NCBI GenBank assembly: GCA_035578175.1
Contig: JAQMRL010000003.1
Coordinates: forward strand, 25,572,172-25,636,171
Origin: Catonia carolina
Taxonomy: Eukaryota; Arthropoda; Insecta; Hemiptera; Achilidae
Length of the DNA: 64,000 nucleotides
Direction of reading: 5' to 3'
The notes beneath the pieces were generated by a model. The model did not search any database and was not told the origin of the DNA. It saw nothing but the letters and a program-made list of their open reading frames with translations. Both the position numbers and the translations under genes were made by a program. Each line of letters starts with the position of its first letter. Within the stretch, counting starts at the first letter, position 1. Positions 44,101 through 54,164 of the stretch are shown in pieces.

Positions 44101-44418
44101 ATGTATTTTCCGTTTCAGAGGTATCATGAAGCCTTAATTAAGAAACTAAACGACAACGCATTGAACGTCAGTGATCTAGTTCTAAATAAAGAATATAAAT
44201 TTGACCAAGTAGAGAGGGTTGCTACCAAGAATGGAAATAAAATTGTGGCGGTTGTCGGAGGGTATAGAGTGTTCCTACCAACGCGATTTAACATCATATT
44301 AACTGATGAAGACATAACCAAGTTAAACCAGAATGGAGGAGGTATTCTCATATACAAAGGAAAGAAAGATTTAGGAGATGACAAAACTCTTAATCTTATA
44401 GAGTTTAAGCCTTTGTAG
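44101..44418 (+). CDS. 105-residue Polinton protein, possible OB-fold type nucleic-acid binder
   Basis: Uninterrupted ORF with alternating hydrophobic and charged residues: NKEYKFDQVERVATKNGNK, IVAVVGGYRVFLPTRFN, then LTDEDITKLNQ and ILIYKGKKDLG. The pattern of beta strands (KEY..., VERV, IVAVV, YRVFLP, ILIYKG) suggests a small beta-barrel, and I have an impression of similar small proteins in insect genomes linked to such elements. No catalytic motif. An acceptor-like CAG at 44116-44118 falls after six codons, so the first residues may be replaced in a spliced RNA. The OB-fold idea is inference; function unknown. Confidence 0.55.
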   Translation: MYFPFQRYHEALIKKLNDNALNVSDLVLNKEYKFDQVERVATKNGNKIVAVVGGYRVFLPTRFNIILTDEDITKLNQNGGGILIYKGKKDLGDDKTLNLIEFKPL

Positions 44419-44656
44419 AAAAAAGTTGAAATACATATGAAATGTATAAATTTCTTGTTTATCATTATTTATTATTCACCCAGAATAAACAAAGTCATAG
44501 GTCAACCTAAGCGGCGCAGTCGGCTGTCCTGTCCCCTTAAGCTGCGGAGTCTTAACGTGAACATGATAAAATGAGTGTGATGATCATCTGCTGCAACAAC
44601 GTTGCTATGAACATTTCTGGTGATGAGAAGAAGATACTAGTGATTGCGACGATTTT

Positions 44657-44881
44657 GACGGGCCCAACCCGCTAAACAAAAACTATTTCTTGTGCAGTGA
44701 ACGTTGCGAAAAACTTAAACGCTATTATGGATTTCGAGAGACTTATATATTTTCTAAAATTAAAACGAAACTGTGTAAATATCGTATGGACTTGAGATTA
44801 AACCTGTTTGTGGAGATGATGTTGAAAAAATGTAAATTAACTCTGTTTAATGTTAAGGAAAAAACATTTTATTATGAATAA
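44657..44881 (+). pseudogene. Cys-containing small ORF fragment of the Polinton
   Basis: The frame reads CDDFDGPNPL...YFLCSERCEKLKRYYGF and then a Lys-rich tail. CSERC resembles half of a zinc-binding cluster. An upstream piece in another frame has Cys-Cys (ICCNNVAMNIS), so a frameshift may have broken a larger zinc-ribbon-like protein. No ATG precedes it. Function unknown. Confidence 0.3.
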
Positions 44882-44936
44882 ATTTTCTTTATCTGAAAAT
44901 AATACGGTGTTCATTTTATTTTACGAATATACCATT

Positions 44937-45062
44937 ATTAGGCCCTCTAAAAAGCATCTACTTTCTCCTGCAAATGACACGTTTAATTCTATCACTACAT
45001 AGTCTGACTGTTTAGTGAAATTCATTATTCTCAAAGGAGATAACTCTGACTAGTGTCTTTTA
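44937..45062. repeat. Direct repeat of about 120 bp, copy 1 (pair at 48882-49003)
   Basis: Both copies share GCATCTACTTTC, AAATGACACGTTTAATTCTA and CTCTGACTAGTGTCTTTT with few mismatches, 3.9 kb apart in the same orientation. On the minus strand each encodes the same start of a small ORF (ATG near 45030 and 48983, MNFTKQSDYVVIELN). It suggests duplication inside the Polinton or remains of two elements. Confidence 0.75.
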
Positions 45063-45315
45063 CACCTTCACCTCTTCTGATCTTCCTAAGATCCTGGTTC
45101 AACACGTTACAGACTGTTGGAGAAAGAATGGGAGACCTGGACGTTTAATGTGTATATTTAGCCGATCGCATTCCATAGAGCCGCACTTATGGACACCACA
45201 CATCACCAAGGAGTGCCTATATTCCTGGGCTAATTTAGACGAATTACCATTAGATGGGGATGAAGAGCTTCAGTCAAATGTAAATAATCCAGTTATACAA
45301 GTTAGCTGTAAGTAG
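45055..45315 (+). CDS. Unrecognised ORF fragment without upstream ATG
   Basis: 86 codons open from a stop at 45052 to TAG at 45313-45315; the first ATG is at 45148. Contains HVTDCWRKNGRPG and PHLWTPHITKECLYSWANLD, which is not low complexity but is not recognised. It may be an exon or a decayed gene of the Polinton. Confidence 0.25.
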   Translation, partial: VFYTFTSSDLPKILVQHVTDCWRKNGRPGRLMCIFSRSHSIEPHLWTPHITKECLYSWANLDELPLDGDEELQSNVNNPVIQVSCK

Positions 45316-45650
45316 GTTATTGCTGAGTCTTTACGGTATGCCATCCCTAAGAACAACAACAGTTCCCCTGCTGAGCCTGGAGGAATACCATGATATGTGG
45401 GTGTAGTATTTAGATCACGGTACTATAACGCACATAAAGGGGCTATATGTTGTCCCTGTTCGGCTACAATATGTCTAGGAATTTCAGTACTGAGATGGAT
45501 AGGTGGTAATACAGGACGTCCAGATCCACGTAAGTCGAACAGCGAATACCGACTATAAACCTGCGAAAGGAACAACAGGGAGTCGCACGTGAACAACGTT
45601 TTACTGCTGACCTACTTGCGGTACAGTTATTGCGATAGTCATTAGTAATT
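45316..45650. other. Polinton spacer, nothing recognised
   Basis: No supported gene on either strand. The minus ORF 45464-45712 is probably a shadow. Confidence 0.4.
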
Positions 45651-45974
45651 TTGATGTGCTTGCAGGTGTCGAAAGGAGCTGGAGTATCAACAGAGGCTGA
45701 CGGTGTTTGCAAAAGAGTTGCAGGAACATCGATACAGAATCAACCTGTACTCAACGATCAAGACCCTGGAACGACTAGCCATCAGGACTCTCCCCCAAAA
45801 GACGAAATCTTCAGCGACAACTGGAGAATCATCTGCATATCTGGAGAGATCGAGTGTTCAGAAGAATTCTACAGAATAGTCGAGGAGACGTTTTCGCACG
45901 CCTATGCGCAGTACATCGACTCTTACGAACTAGTGCTTGAGCTGCCTTGTAGCGTTCACTCCTGCTACGATTAA
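45651..45974 (+). CDS. Hypothetical protein (about 100 residues) of the Polinton, possible 3' exon
   Basis: The frame ends in TAA after LELPCSVHSCYD. ATGTGCTTGCAG at 45654-45665 looks like a splice acceptor, so coding may begin at 45666 (VSKGAGVST). The composition is normal, with a charged middle (SPPKDEIFSDNW) and a Cys pair near the end. AATAAA follows within about 20 bp. Not recognised. Confidence 0.4.
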   Translation: MMCLQVSKGAGVSTEADGVCKRVAGTSIQNQPVLNDQDPGTTSHQDSPPKDEIFSDNWRIICISGEIECSEEFYRIVEETFSHAYAQYIDSYELVLELPCSVHSCYD

Positions 45975-47141
45975 ATTGGATCAGAAATAAATTAACACAA
46001 GATATTTTTAAATTTAAATGTTTTTAATTTTTAATAAAGGATTATATAGATACTAAATTTTACAATAAACTGACTCTACTATTTTTGTTTTATATCTCAG
46101 GGATTTTTTTAAATTTATTTATTATTATTATTTGAGTACAATTCCTTAGGTTTACTGCAAAAATGAAAAATATTAAAATAAAAAAATTACAATTAAATCT
46201 TTGATTTTAACTACAATAAAATACTGGTCTTTTATAATTGATTAACAAAATTTACATATAATTTAGAAATGTTGTTCGTTGTTCATACCGGTTATTTATT
46301 TAAGATGGTTTACTGAAATACGTAATTATGTATTGTTGTGTGTATGAATATGTCGTCTATGAAAGCGTTTTGATTCTTGAAATTTTTTATATTGATTTTA
46401 TTAAATAGATTTGAATAGTCCGTGTTAGAAAATTGATAATAATAATTCCTTACTTGTTACTTCGTTCCATTAATTATAATGTATTATTCTTCTTTTTAAT
46501 TTGCTTCTATAATTTAAACTTTTTATTGGAGCTTATTGTCGTGTTGCCATCTCGTAGATCGTCTCACCCACAACGACGCTTTGACCGGATCTTTGTTTCT
46601 TCATGTTGGATTTTAAATTTTGATTAATAAATTTTGATTGTTCGTAAAAAATTCAAATTATCGTTTTAAAAGACGTTATTTATTTTATTATGATTATTCA
46701 CATCACTCATTTAATTGTTCATCTCCGTTTTTTGATTTTTTAATTATCTTTAACAATACACAATTTAGTTACACTTTTGACTCACGCAATCTTGATTTTA
46801 ATCCCGCTGTCATTTAAATATAATTACATAAATTTTATAAATATCGACGATTAACTGGTATCAATAATTAAATATAGAATATTTATTTAGATTATGCCAG
46901 TATTAACAATTTACAAATTTTATTTATACTGTTAAAAGAAATATTATAAATATATACCAAGTATTCCTTGTTAATAGTTTTGTATGTTATAATAAATGTA
47001 GTGGCTAAACTGATCATGTGACCGTGACCACTAATACCAAAATATAGGTCAATGTCATGCTACAGCCTTCATCAATCTCATTCTCTTCGTTGTACAGCTC
47101 TCTAGGCGAATACGCAGCAGGTCTCGTCTTCAACATCGAAT
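45975..47141. other. AT-rich Polinton spacer
   Basis: Strongly AT-rich with poly(A)-signal-like hexamers. The ORF at 46433-46627 is not recognisable. A GC shift begins near 47060, ahead of the BIR gene. Confidence 0.5.
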
Positions 47142-47639
47142 ATGTTTGTAAGGCTGATGATCCTGTCCGAAAAAATGAAGAGATTGCCTAAGACGGAGTT
47201 GGTAAAGTGCGGACTGAGACGTGACGGTCGCGCGACCTGTGAAGAATGCGGTTGGTCTTGTTTAGAGGATGAGACCTTACTCCACGCCTGTTTCCAGCAT
47301 CATATTTCCAGTCCCGGATGCTCGTCGGCAGAAGGGATTATGGAATGTTATCGGTTCTTTTGAGATGTCAGCGACGTTATCGAAATCCTTTTGAAGGATA
47401 CATTCCGTACTTGGCCTCTACAGTCTCCCGAGGTGGATGCCCTTGTCGCATCAGGGTTCTACTATACGGGCTTACTAGACGTCACTGCATGCATCGAGTG
47501 CGGCGTAGAGCTCTACAAATGGGAAGAGGATGACGATCCGGACACCGAGCATCGGAAGGCTTCTCCTCGCTGTCCGTTAGTACGCAACCGCTCCGGGACA
47601 AGAGGTTTCAAGAATATAAAAAGGAAAAATAATTTGTAA
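47142..47639 (+). pseudogene. Two-BIR inhibitor-of-apoptosis-like gene, interrupted by one in-frame stop
   Basis: One frame holds two BIR zinc-binding domains separated by TGA at 47361-47363. BIR 1: GLRRDGRATCEECGW ... HACFQH..SSPGC has the C-x2-C-x16-H-x6-C spacing. BIR 2: TFRTWPL..P, GFYYTGLLDVTACIECG, LYKW, DTEH..ASPRC has the same C-x2-C-x16-H-x6-C ligands and the conserved Gly and Trp. BIR 1 lacks its usual N-terminal part. No RING domain is seen. IAP proteins bind caspases or other death factors; a virus-like element could use one to keep its host cell alive (inference). The break makes it a pseudogene or two short products. Confidence 0.8.
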
Positions 47640-47903
47640 TTTTCGTTCAATAAATGTATAAACAAAATAATGTCTTTTCCATTCAAAATCTGTATAGACC
47701 CCGTAGAACTATAAGTTTTAAACCTTTAGATGTAAACAAGGGAACGAAGGCAAGGTGCTGAGTAAAACAGGTTTATGGAATTATAAGGCTAAAGAAATGA
47801 TGACTCAAAAACCCTTCTTACTGAAGTACGTCAGTTTGTCATTGCTTTAGTAATTTTATTAATGCACGAATTCCAGTTACGTCTTGAGACGTATCCCGCT
47901 CCC
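47640..47903. other. Spacer after the BIR gene
   Basis: AATAAA at about 47650 is a possible poly(A) signal. No ORF is supported. Confidence 0.4.
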
Positions 47904-48102
47904 CTAAGTGGCGCAGAAGCGGCGCAGGAGCGGCGCAGAAACGGTGCAAGAGCGGCGCAAGAGCGGCGCAGAAGCGGCGCAGGAGCGGCACTGCTAGCGG
48001 CGCCGCTCCTGCGCCGCTTCTGCGCCGCTTAGGAGAGCGGGACACGCTTTTGCGCCACTCCTGCGCCGCTTAGGGGAGCGGGACACGCTTCTGCGCCGCT
48101 AC
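47904..48102. repeat. GC-rich 11-bp minisatellite arranged as a large inverted repeat
   Basis: Units of the type AAGCGGCGCAG / GAGCGGCGCAG run in one orientation to about 47990. After GCACTGCTAGCGGC they run in the opposite orientation (GCGCCGCTCCTGCGCCGCTTCTG) to about 48102, interspersed with GAGCGGGACACGCTT. The strand could fold on itself as a long hairpin. The minus ORF 47839-48045 is a by-product. Confidence 0.85.
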
Positions 48103-48267
48103 TAGAAACCCGTTTTTATTTTGGGACCGCGAACAACACCGCCTACGGTCGCTACTACAATAGTCGCTACCACTGTATGACAAAAAAACAGCACGACTCC
48201 TCCGCCACCGACTGAAACTGGTGGCTCTGAACTTAAAGCCTACATTTGTCAGCACATCGACAACACG

Positions 48268-48764
48268 ATGAAAATGGTCGTCATTAATAATAGGTTCTAC
48301 ATTCTACATGACAAACTTGTGTGACCATTAGACATTGACGGGGTGTTTCATCACTCGAAGAAGCCACTGGTGCTTACCGACTGATTAAAGTTTCTACCAA
48401 CGAAGTTTAATATTACAGCGGTGTATCAAAGACCGAACGGTCTGGTAGTTATGCTAGTAGACGGAAAGACATTGTACGTATTTGATATGCATAACCTTCA
48501 ACTGGATATTGGATATCGAATATCGGCCGCGAAACAATTCTGCATACCAGAGTCAGGTGTCTACACACCATTATCAATACGCACACAGGCAAGACATACG
48601 TATTATACAATGATATATTATATGCTGAAATAGACGAAAATGATTTTACCTCGCGTGAATTGGGAATGATTACCATAATATTTCCTGGTATACCACTCGG
48701 CTTGGACTCTGCTATGCGATACATAAACGGAATACTCTACTTATTCAAAGGAAAACTCATGTAA
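48268..48764 (+). pseudogene. Hemopexin-like repeat protein, broken
   Basis: From ATG 48268 the first frame reads MKMVVINNRFYILHDKLV, then two TGA stops (near 48319 and 48383), then FNITAVYQRPNGLVVMLVDG and KTLYVFD..NLQL..GY..SAAKQFCIP. A second frame (about 48580-48764) continues FPGIPLGLDSAMRYINGILY and LFKGKLM. The repeating pattern (G-hydrophobic strand, lyvF, GYP-like, F.IP..lDsA.ry..G.lYlFkG) is that of hemopexin blades, as in matrix metalloprotease tails. At least two stops and one frameshift break it. A role in binding extracellular proteins would be inference. Confidence 0.5.
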
Positions 48765-48881
48765 GAGTTTAATGAATTTTCAGGTAAACTACTACGAGCC
48801 GGCAAGACCGACTATACTTTGTTCGGAATAAAATGTTATGACACTGTGATTATGCAGCAATTCCGCAATAGCATACCAGGC

Positions 48882-49003
48882 TAGGCCCTCTGAAAAGCAT
48901 CTACTTTCGCCTGCAAATGACACGTTTAATTCTATCACTACATAGTCTGACTGTTTAGTGAAATTCATTATTCACAAAGGAAATAACTCTGACTAGTGTC
49001 TTT
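48882..49003. repeat. Direct repeat of about 120 bp, copy 2
   Basis: Partner of 44937-45062. On the minus strand the small ORF starting at 48983 continues for 58 codons here, but stops after 34 in the first copy. Directly to its right lies a truncated polymerase copy. Confidence 0.75.
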
Positions 49004-49054
49004 TTATGTGTGTCTTACTAGTGTCTTTTGTACGTCATTGTACGGTGTACAATG

Positions 49055-49412
49055 ACTTACCGCCGCAAGCTTGCTGGTCATTATGGTGCTGACTACATGC
49101 TTACAGGATTGAAACATTTTCATGTCTCTATACAACCACAACAAACTGTACTCAAGACACTCTCTGTAATCGTTGAACGTGATTTCTTTGCGGACCACGA
49201 GGCTTAGCGACTAGCTTCATCAAACGCTTCGGGCTGCTAACCAGCTCAAGCTTCATGCGTTTTCGGACGTTCTCCATACACTTGCCGAAGACGGCTTTAC
49301 GGCTTTGCTCAACAATTTAAAGAAGTCCTTCTCAAAACCATTGCGGTCCGACTGTATGTTAAGGGTGTTGAGGTCTATGTAGGTTTTGAGCCAGGCGGAC
49401 TGTCAGAACTGC
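49055..49412 (-). pseudogene. Truncated second copy of the Polinton DNA polymerase B
   Basis: Minus strand 49203-49055 matches the C-terminal polymerase segment at about 50340-50195 (ITFNDYRECLE, WLYRDMKMFQS, KHVVSTIMTSKLA). 49412-49204 matches about 51010-50805 (upstream of and including the NAVFGK region). The roughly 460 bp between these, which include the DTDS motif, are deleted. Several substitutions and stops show it is dead. Confidence 0.8.
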
Positions 49413-49580
49413 ATTAAAATTATTTAGGATATGTTGCTCTTGTCGATTTTTTATTCTAGTACTCTATAACCCTTGAAATACGCACAATCATAATCCATTA
49501 TTGTATCCACGAGTTTTATTCTTCATGTACGGCTGTCCTTAGAGTCTGGACCATTGTAATTTAGTTATAACTTTTTGATT

Positions 49581-49823
49581 TCAGAATATATGTATTAAAC
49601 TTATTTCAAAACGTGTCAGCATTTCAACACCTTTACACCTGTAGATATAAGTTTTGCTAAAGCCGAGGGCTTTCTCGGTCGTGAAGCGAAAGCGCAACAC
49701 ACCGACAGGATCCGACCGGTAGGTCAGACCCTTCGGGAATCGGAACTCGATTTCCCGCATCGTATACTGACGATACTTGAGGTATAAGAAATTAAAAGAC
49801 GAAATCGATGAGAAACAAAACAT
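49581..49823 (-). CDS. Hypothetical Polinton ORF (80 residues)
   Basis: Contains YRQYTMREIEFRFPKGLTYR and VGVLRFRFTTEKALGFSKTY, amphipathic and not low complexity, but not recognised. An internal Met (MREIEF) may be the true start. It could be the end of a structural protein gene. Confidence 0.35.
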   Translation of the reverse strand: MFCFSSISSFNFLYLKYRQYTMREIEFRFPKGLTYRSDPVGVLRFRFTTEKALGFSKTYIYRCKGVEMLTRFEISLIHIF

Positions 49824-50107
49824 TTATTGTTATGATATGATGAAGATGCGAACGAATACAATTATATGGCGAGCTAATAATACATAAAACTACAAACTAG
49901 TAATACTGCGAAGGTGATGAAGCGTGCAGGTGCCATTTCGATATATGTGGGTTGTAACATGGTCACTCATCGTCGAGCTGCATTATCACGTCCTACAACA
50001 TTTTATATAACTAATAATACTTTTTTTACACCTTTAAATTAATACTGTCGATAACGATTTCGGGTCTGGCAGGTTAAACTCATAGACATGTGCAGGGGGA
50101 GGAGATC
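49824..50107. other. Spacer before the polymerase stop codon
   Basis: No ORF is supported. It is probably 3' untranslated sequence of the minus-strand polymerase gene. Confidence 0.4.
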
Positions 50108-53100
50108 CTAACCTAAAATGTCTCGGAGCTCCGGCGGAACGTTCCTGTGTCCGTACGCCAGGGTGCGGGTGGCATCTACAGCGATGCGCTTATCGTCATA
50201 GTTGCACAGCGCAAGCTTGCTGGTCATCATGGTGTTGACTACGTGTTTGCGGGATTGAAACAGCTTCATGTCCCTGTACAACCACAACGAGGGATCTTCA
50301 AGACACTTTCTGTAGTCGTCGAACGTGATGTCTTTGCGGACCACGTTCTTTTTGACGCCTTTAGCCTTCTTCTTAACGGCGCCCTCTGCGGTCCTGAAGG
50401 TGTAGAGTTTCGCTCTCAGACCTATGAACTCTGCGATGGGGACGCCGTTGCACTCGTCTTTGAACTTACCGAGCACTTTTTTGTTGGTGGTGGAATGGCA
50501 CGGGTGTGTCGGGGGGTAGTCGGAGGTATCGAAGAAGGCTTTGAATTCAGGACTCTGCATGTCGCGGTAAAAGTCTGAGGTCTCGATGTCGTAGAAAAAG
50601 CTGTCTGTATCCATGTACAGAAGGTCGATTTTCGATCCGTACCTCTTCTTCATGACATCATAATGAAATGAATACATTAGGGTCTTACTGCAGTCCAAGA
50701 CTGTAGCGCCCACGTAAATGGGCTTGTCCAGATGGACCGAAGTCTTAGCCAGCTCGACAGCGCAGAGCGACTCATCGTAGATGATCCTGTCCTTGAAAGA
50801 GGGCTTGGCGATCAGCTTCATCAACCTCTTTGAGCTGCTGACCAGCTCCAGATTCATGCGTTTCCTTACGTTCTCCATGCACTTGCCGAAGACGGCATTG
50901 TTCATCAGTTTGAAGAAGTCCTTTTCGAAAGCGTTGCGGGCCGACTGCCTGTTTCAAGTGTTAAGGTCTATATAGGGTTTGAGCCAGCTGGACTGCCGGA
51001 ACTGCAGAACCCTGTGTACTTTGGTGACTTTTAGTCCGTGCGCTATAGCCTGCTTAAGGAGAGCGTAGTGGCAAACGTACTTGGTCTTGTTCTGCAGGGT
51101 GGTTAGGAGTTTGGGGTTTCTAGCTCTGGGAGGGATCGCGTTGGTCGCCATGAATGGGAGGTCGTTGTGCGAGTCCTGCGTCTCTGCGTCCGTAGGGTAC
51201 TCCACGTCCACCTCGAGGTTGAAACCGAGCGGAAAATCGTCGGGGATGGCACCTACATTCGACCCTATCTTGTTCTTCCTCTCTTCATCCTCGATCCAAG
51301 AAAAATCGCTGAAGGGGAGGTTCCCACTCATCGCCCAGCCGTATAGGTTGTTGGCGTCCACATACATGAGGTAGTTGGAGGGCAGCTCGGGGTCGAAACC
51401 TTCCACATAAGGGTTGTTGGCCTTGGCATGTTTCTTGACGCAAACAGAGATTCCTCCTCGGATACCTCTTTTCAGAAACATGTACATGTCATAATCGGTT
51501 ATGAGCTCCAGTTCCACTCGTGTCTTATACAGCATGGCGTCGAAAGAGAAGCCTGGGACAGTGAAGTAATGGGCGCAATCGAGCCCGTATTCCTTTCTGC
51601 ACAGTGACCTAAAATTCTCAAAGACGTCGGCTAACAGGAGGACATCGCACTTGACGTACAAGTCAGAGTACTCCCCCAGCGTGCGGATGTTAAAACTGAC
51701 CCACACTTTCAGAGCATGACGGTAGTCTTCGTCTGAAACGTGCTCCCCGGTAAGGCTGCTGTAGAATGCTTCCTGAGGCGGGAGTTCCGTCTCATCGAGT
51801 CTCTCCCAAGAGTTGGTGTACTCGTAAGGGTACACACCTTTCCTCTTCACCAGGGACAGCTGCGTCCCGTTAAAGAAAGACTCGGTATGGGTAAAGCCTT
51901 CCGGAGGGAGGTTTTCCACCAATGCGCTCAGGCTGCTTGCCATAAACCTTAACGTGTCTACAAACCTCACAGCCAGCGTCTTGGTGATGTTTTTGGAGAA
52001 GGAGACGTACTTCTCGGTGGAATTGGGAATGACTGATATCCTCTTCTCATCATAGCCGAGCTGTCTGACTATGAAATGAGAGTCGTAATTGGACGAGTTG
52101 TGGATAAAGACGGGTATGAACTTCTGGTTCTGTCTCATCAGATTACATTTTGAACAGAGAGCGGTCCTATACTTTCCAGTCAGATGACAATGATTCCTGT
52201 TCGGGCCTGAGGTGAGTTACCCTGTTGGGTCTCACCTCAGGCCCGAACGCTACATCGCACATCTGACATCTCATAGCATCCTTGAACGAAAGCTCATCCT
52301 GAGCCGTAAAGACCATAGGAACGTTCCGGTCCGACGCAGCGGCTACCCGTTCGACTATTTCTTTCAGTGTCTGCATAAAATGATCGGCGGCGTCAGGACC
52401 TCTATAGAGCAAGGGCGTTTTCGGCACTAACTGGGCGATGTCGTCGGGAAGCGACGGGTCAACTACAAAATACATACCATAGCTCATGGGAACGTGGCGC
52501 TCCGTGGCTATAGTGAAAGAAGATGTCGGTTTGGGGAGGTATCCTCCAGTGGGTTTGAGTATGCACTCAAAATCGGCATACGCAACTATTGGAACGGGGA
52601 ATATGTAATGGTAATTTTTAAATTTCATCACTGGGGGAGTTCCATCAGCGTCAGGTTTGGGCAGGGTGATCCTGCATGACGGGTTCTCTACGCAGTACTC
52701 GCGGTGGGTCGCCATCTTCTCATGACCCTTAGGGTCGTCGTTGTAGAAGGTGAAACACCTCTTGCATACATCGATTTGGCCATTATGTTTTGTCAGCTGA
52801 GACCTGATGAACCGACTAAAATTATTGATGAAACAATAGTGCTGAACATCGGCATTTGTGACCAGGAGGAGATCGAAGTGATCATCCTTTTCGACATCAG
52901 CGACGACTAGAGGTTCTATTACCTCTTTATCGGCTATCCCGTACACGTTTACAGATACTACAAAATACTAAAAATACAAAATACACAAAATACAAAATAC
53001 AAAAATACTACAAAATATAAAAAAATACAAAAAAACACATATATCGTTGGCCTTGGTGAAGGCCTTTACTTGGATGATAGGTGTGGGGAACTTACCATGC

Positions 53101-53797
53101 TGAAACCATACATGTCAAGCAGGGCGTCGTTACGTCTATCGATTTTTTCTCTGTGAGGACCTGTCACATGTTTGCTCAGGATAGCCCACTTGAAGCACCT
53201 TTCGTCTCGGTTCTGGACGTTGATAACCGCTTTGCGGTTCTTTACGAACGGTGGAAGAGGTAGGTACGATGAGCCTCGGAGCGGTATATACCGGCTGATC
53301 CTGAGGAGGACGCCATCAACCGACATCAAAGACCATCCACTACCCTTCCCTAAGAATTCCGCCTCCTCATCCACAAGTTTTTGGACGCACATGTCTACGA
53401 GCGCTCCCATATCAGACCCGGGAAAGACGCAGGTGTTGGCAGTCTTGAACCCTACGTCTTGCACCTCCCCCGTCATCGCCTTCTCATAAGTAAACTCCAT
53501 TAGGATGTTGAACTTGAACGAATCTAAGGAGCGCACCATCTCGCTGAGCAACGACTTCATTTCTTCCCTCAGGTGTAACAGGAGCACCGTCACGTCCTTA
53601 AAGATGCTGTTGTCATTCTTGTAGTAATACGTTCGGAGGTTGCATCTGAACGCATTTTCCAAGACACAAAAACTGCCAGACTGCAGCTTGTTCCAACCTG
53701 ATTCGCTTGGCTTGCCTTTCCATATTTCCTGCAAAACCATATGTTTTAGTTTAACGGGAAAAGTATGGCACTTTGAAATGAAAACAATGATAAACAA
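50108..53797 (-). pseudogene. polB: Protein-primed type-B DNA polymerase of the Polinton, broken
   Basis: This enzyme would copy the linear element using a terminal protein as primer. Exon A (53728-53096, acceptor TTTTGCAG before it) holds the N-terminal region (KAVINVQNRDERCFKWAIL). A GT-AG intron (about 53095-52968, donor GTAAGT) joins it in phase to exon B. Exon B has the exonuclease motif (YADFECIL), motif A (YVDANNLYGWAM), motif B (KLMNNAVFGK, MENVRKR) and motif C (YMDTDSFF). Two lesions break exon B: an extra 25 bp near 52200-52225 that shifts the frame, and an in-frame TGA at 50954-50956. The palm motifs are intact. An upstream exon may start in the ORF at 54045. Its fit with Polinton/adintovirus polymerases is good. 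Confidence 0.88.
52200..52247. repeat. Perfect 17-bp inverted repeat inside the polymerase gene
   Basis: TTCGGGCCTGAGGTGAG (52200-52216) and CTCACCTCAGGCCCGAA (52231-52247) flank a 14-bp loop. The extra 25 bp that shift the polymerase frame are the mirror of the adjacent coding sequence, so this is a templated (snap-back) insertion. A short direct repeat AACAGG (minus strand) borders it. Confidence 0.85.
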
Positions 53798-54045
53798 TTT
53801 AATACATTTATTCTATTATTAATATATAAATTTAATACTAATACTGATTCTAATAATACGACGGAATGTGCATCCGTCAATTTGTTAGCGGATTCGCCGC
53901 CACGATTTGACGTATGATTTTTTACTTCCGCTTGCATTGCTAGCAGCGCCGTTGGTTCTACCGCTGGTTGTACCGCTGGCTGAGCTGATGACCGCTGGAC
54001 CGGTACTTCTGCCCGGTCATCGTCCGCTAGGTCTATCACCGGCAT
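53746..54045 (-). CDS. Possible 5' exon region of the polymerase gene
   Basis: From ATG 54045 the frame reads MPVIDLADDDRAEVPVQ and then an Ala/Pro/Val/Gln-rich segment. The last part (after about residue 70) is AT-rich and looks like intron. In the frame just upstream, SDEHTVEPLRETSRLLDELL also looks coding, so a frameshift may separate them. It lies between the right TIR promoter/donor and the polymerase acceptor at 53728/53729. Function unknown. Confidence 0.35.
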   Translation of the reverse strand: MPVIDLADDDRAEVPVQRSSAQPAVQPAVEPTALLAMQAEVKNHTSNRGGESANKLTDAHSVVLLESVLVLNLYINNRINVLNCLSLFSFQSAILFPLN

Positions 54046-54164
54046 ATTTTGGGTGCTCCCAGCAGCTCATCGAGCAGTCTGGAGGTCTCCCTCAGCGGTT
54101 CGACTGTATGTTCATCACTAAGTTTATATTTTATTAAAAAATTCTATGTTTATATATAATGAAA

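Noticed and set aside
47839..48045. Minus ORF rich in Arg, Ala, Leu and Pro
   Set aside because: It is encoded by the GC-rich 11-bp minisatellite.
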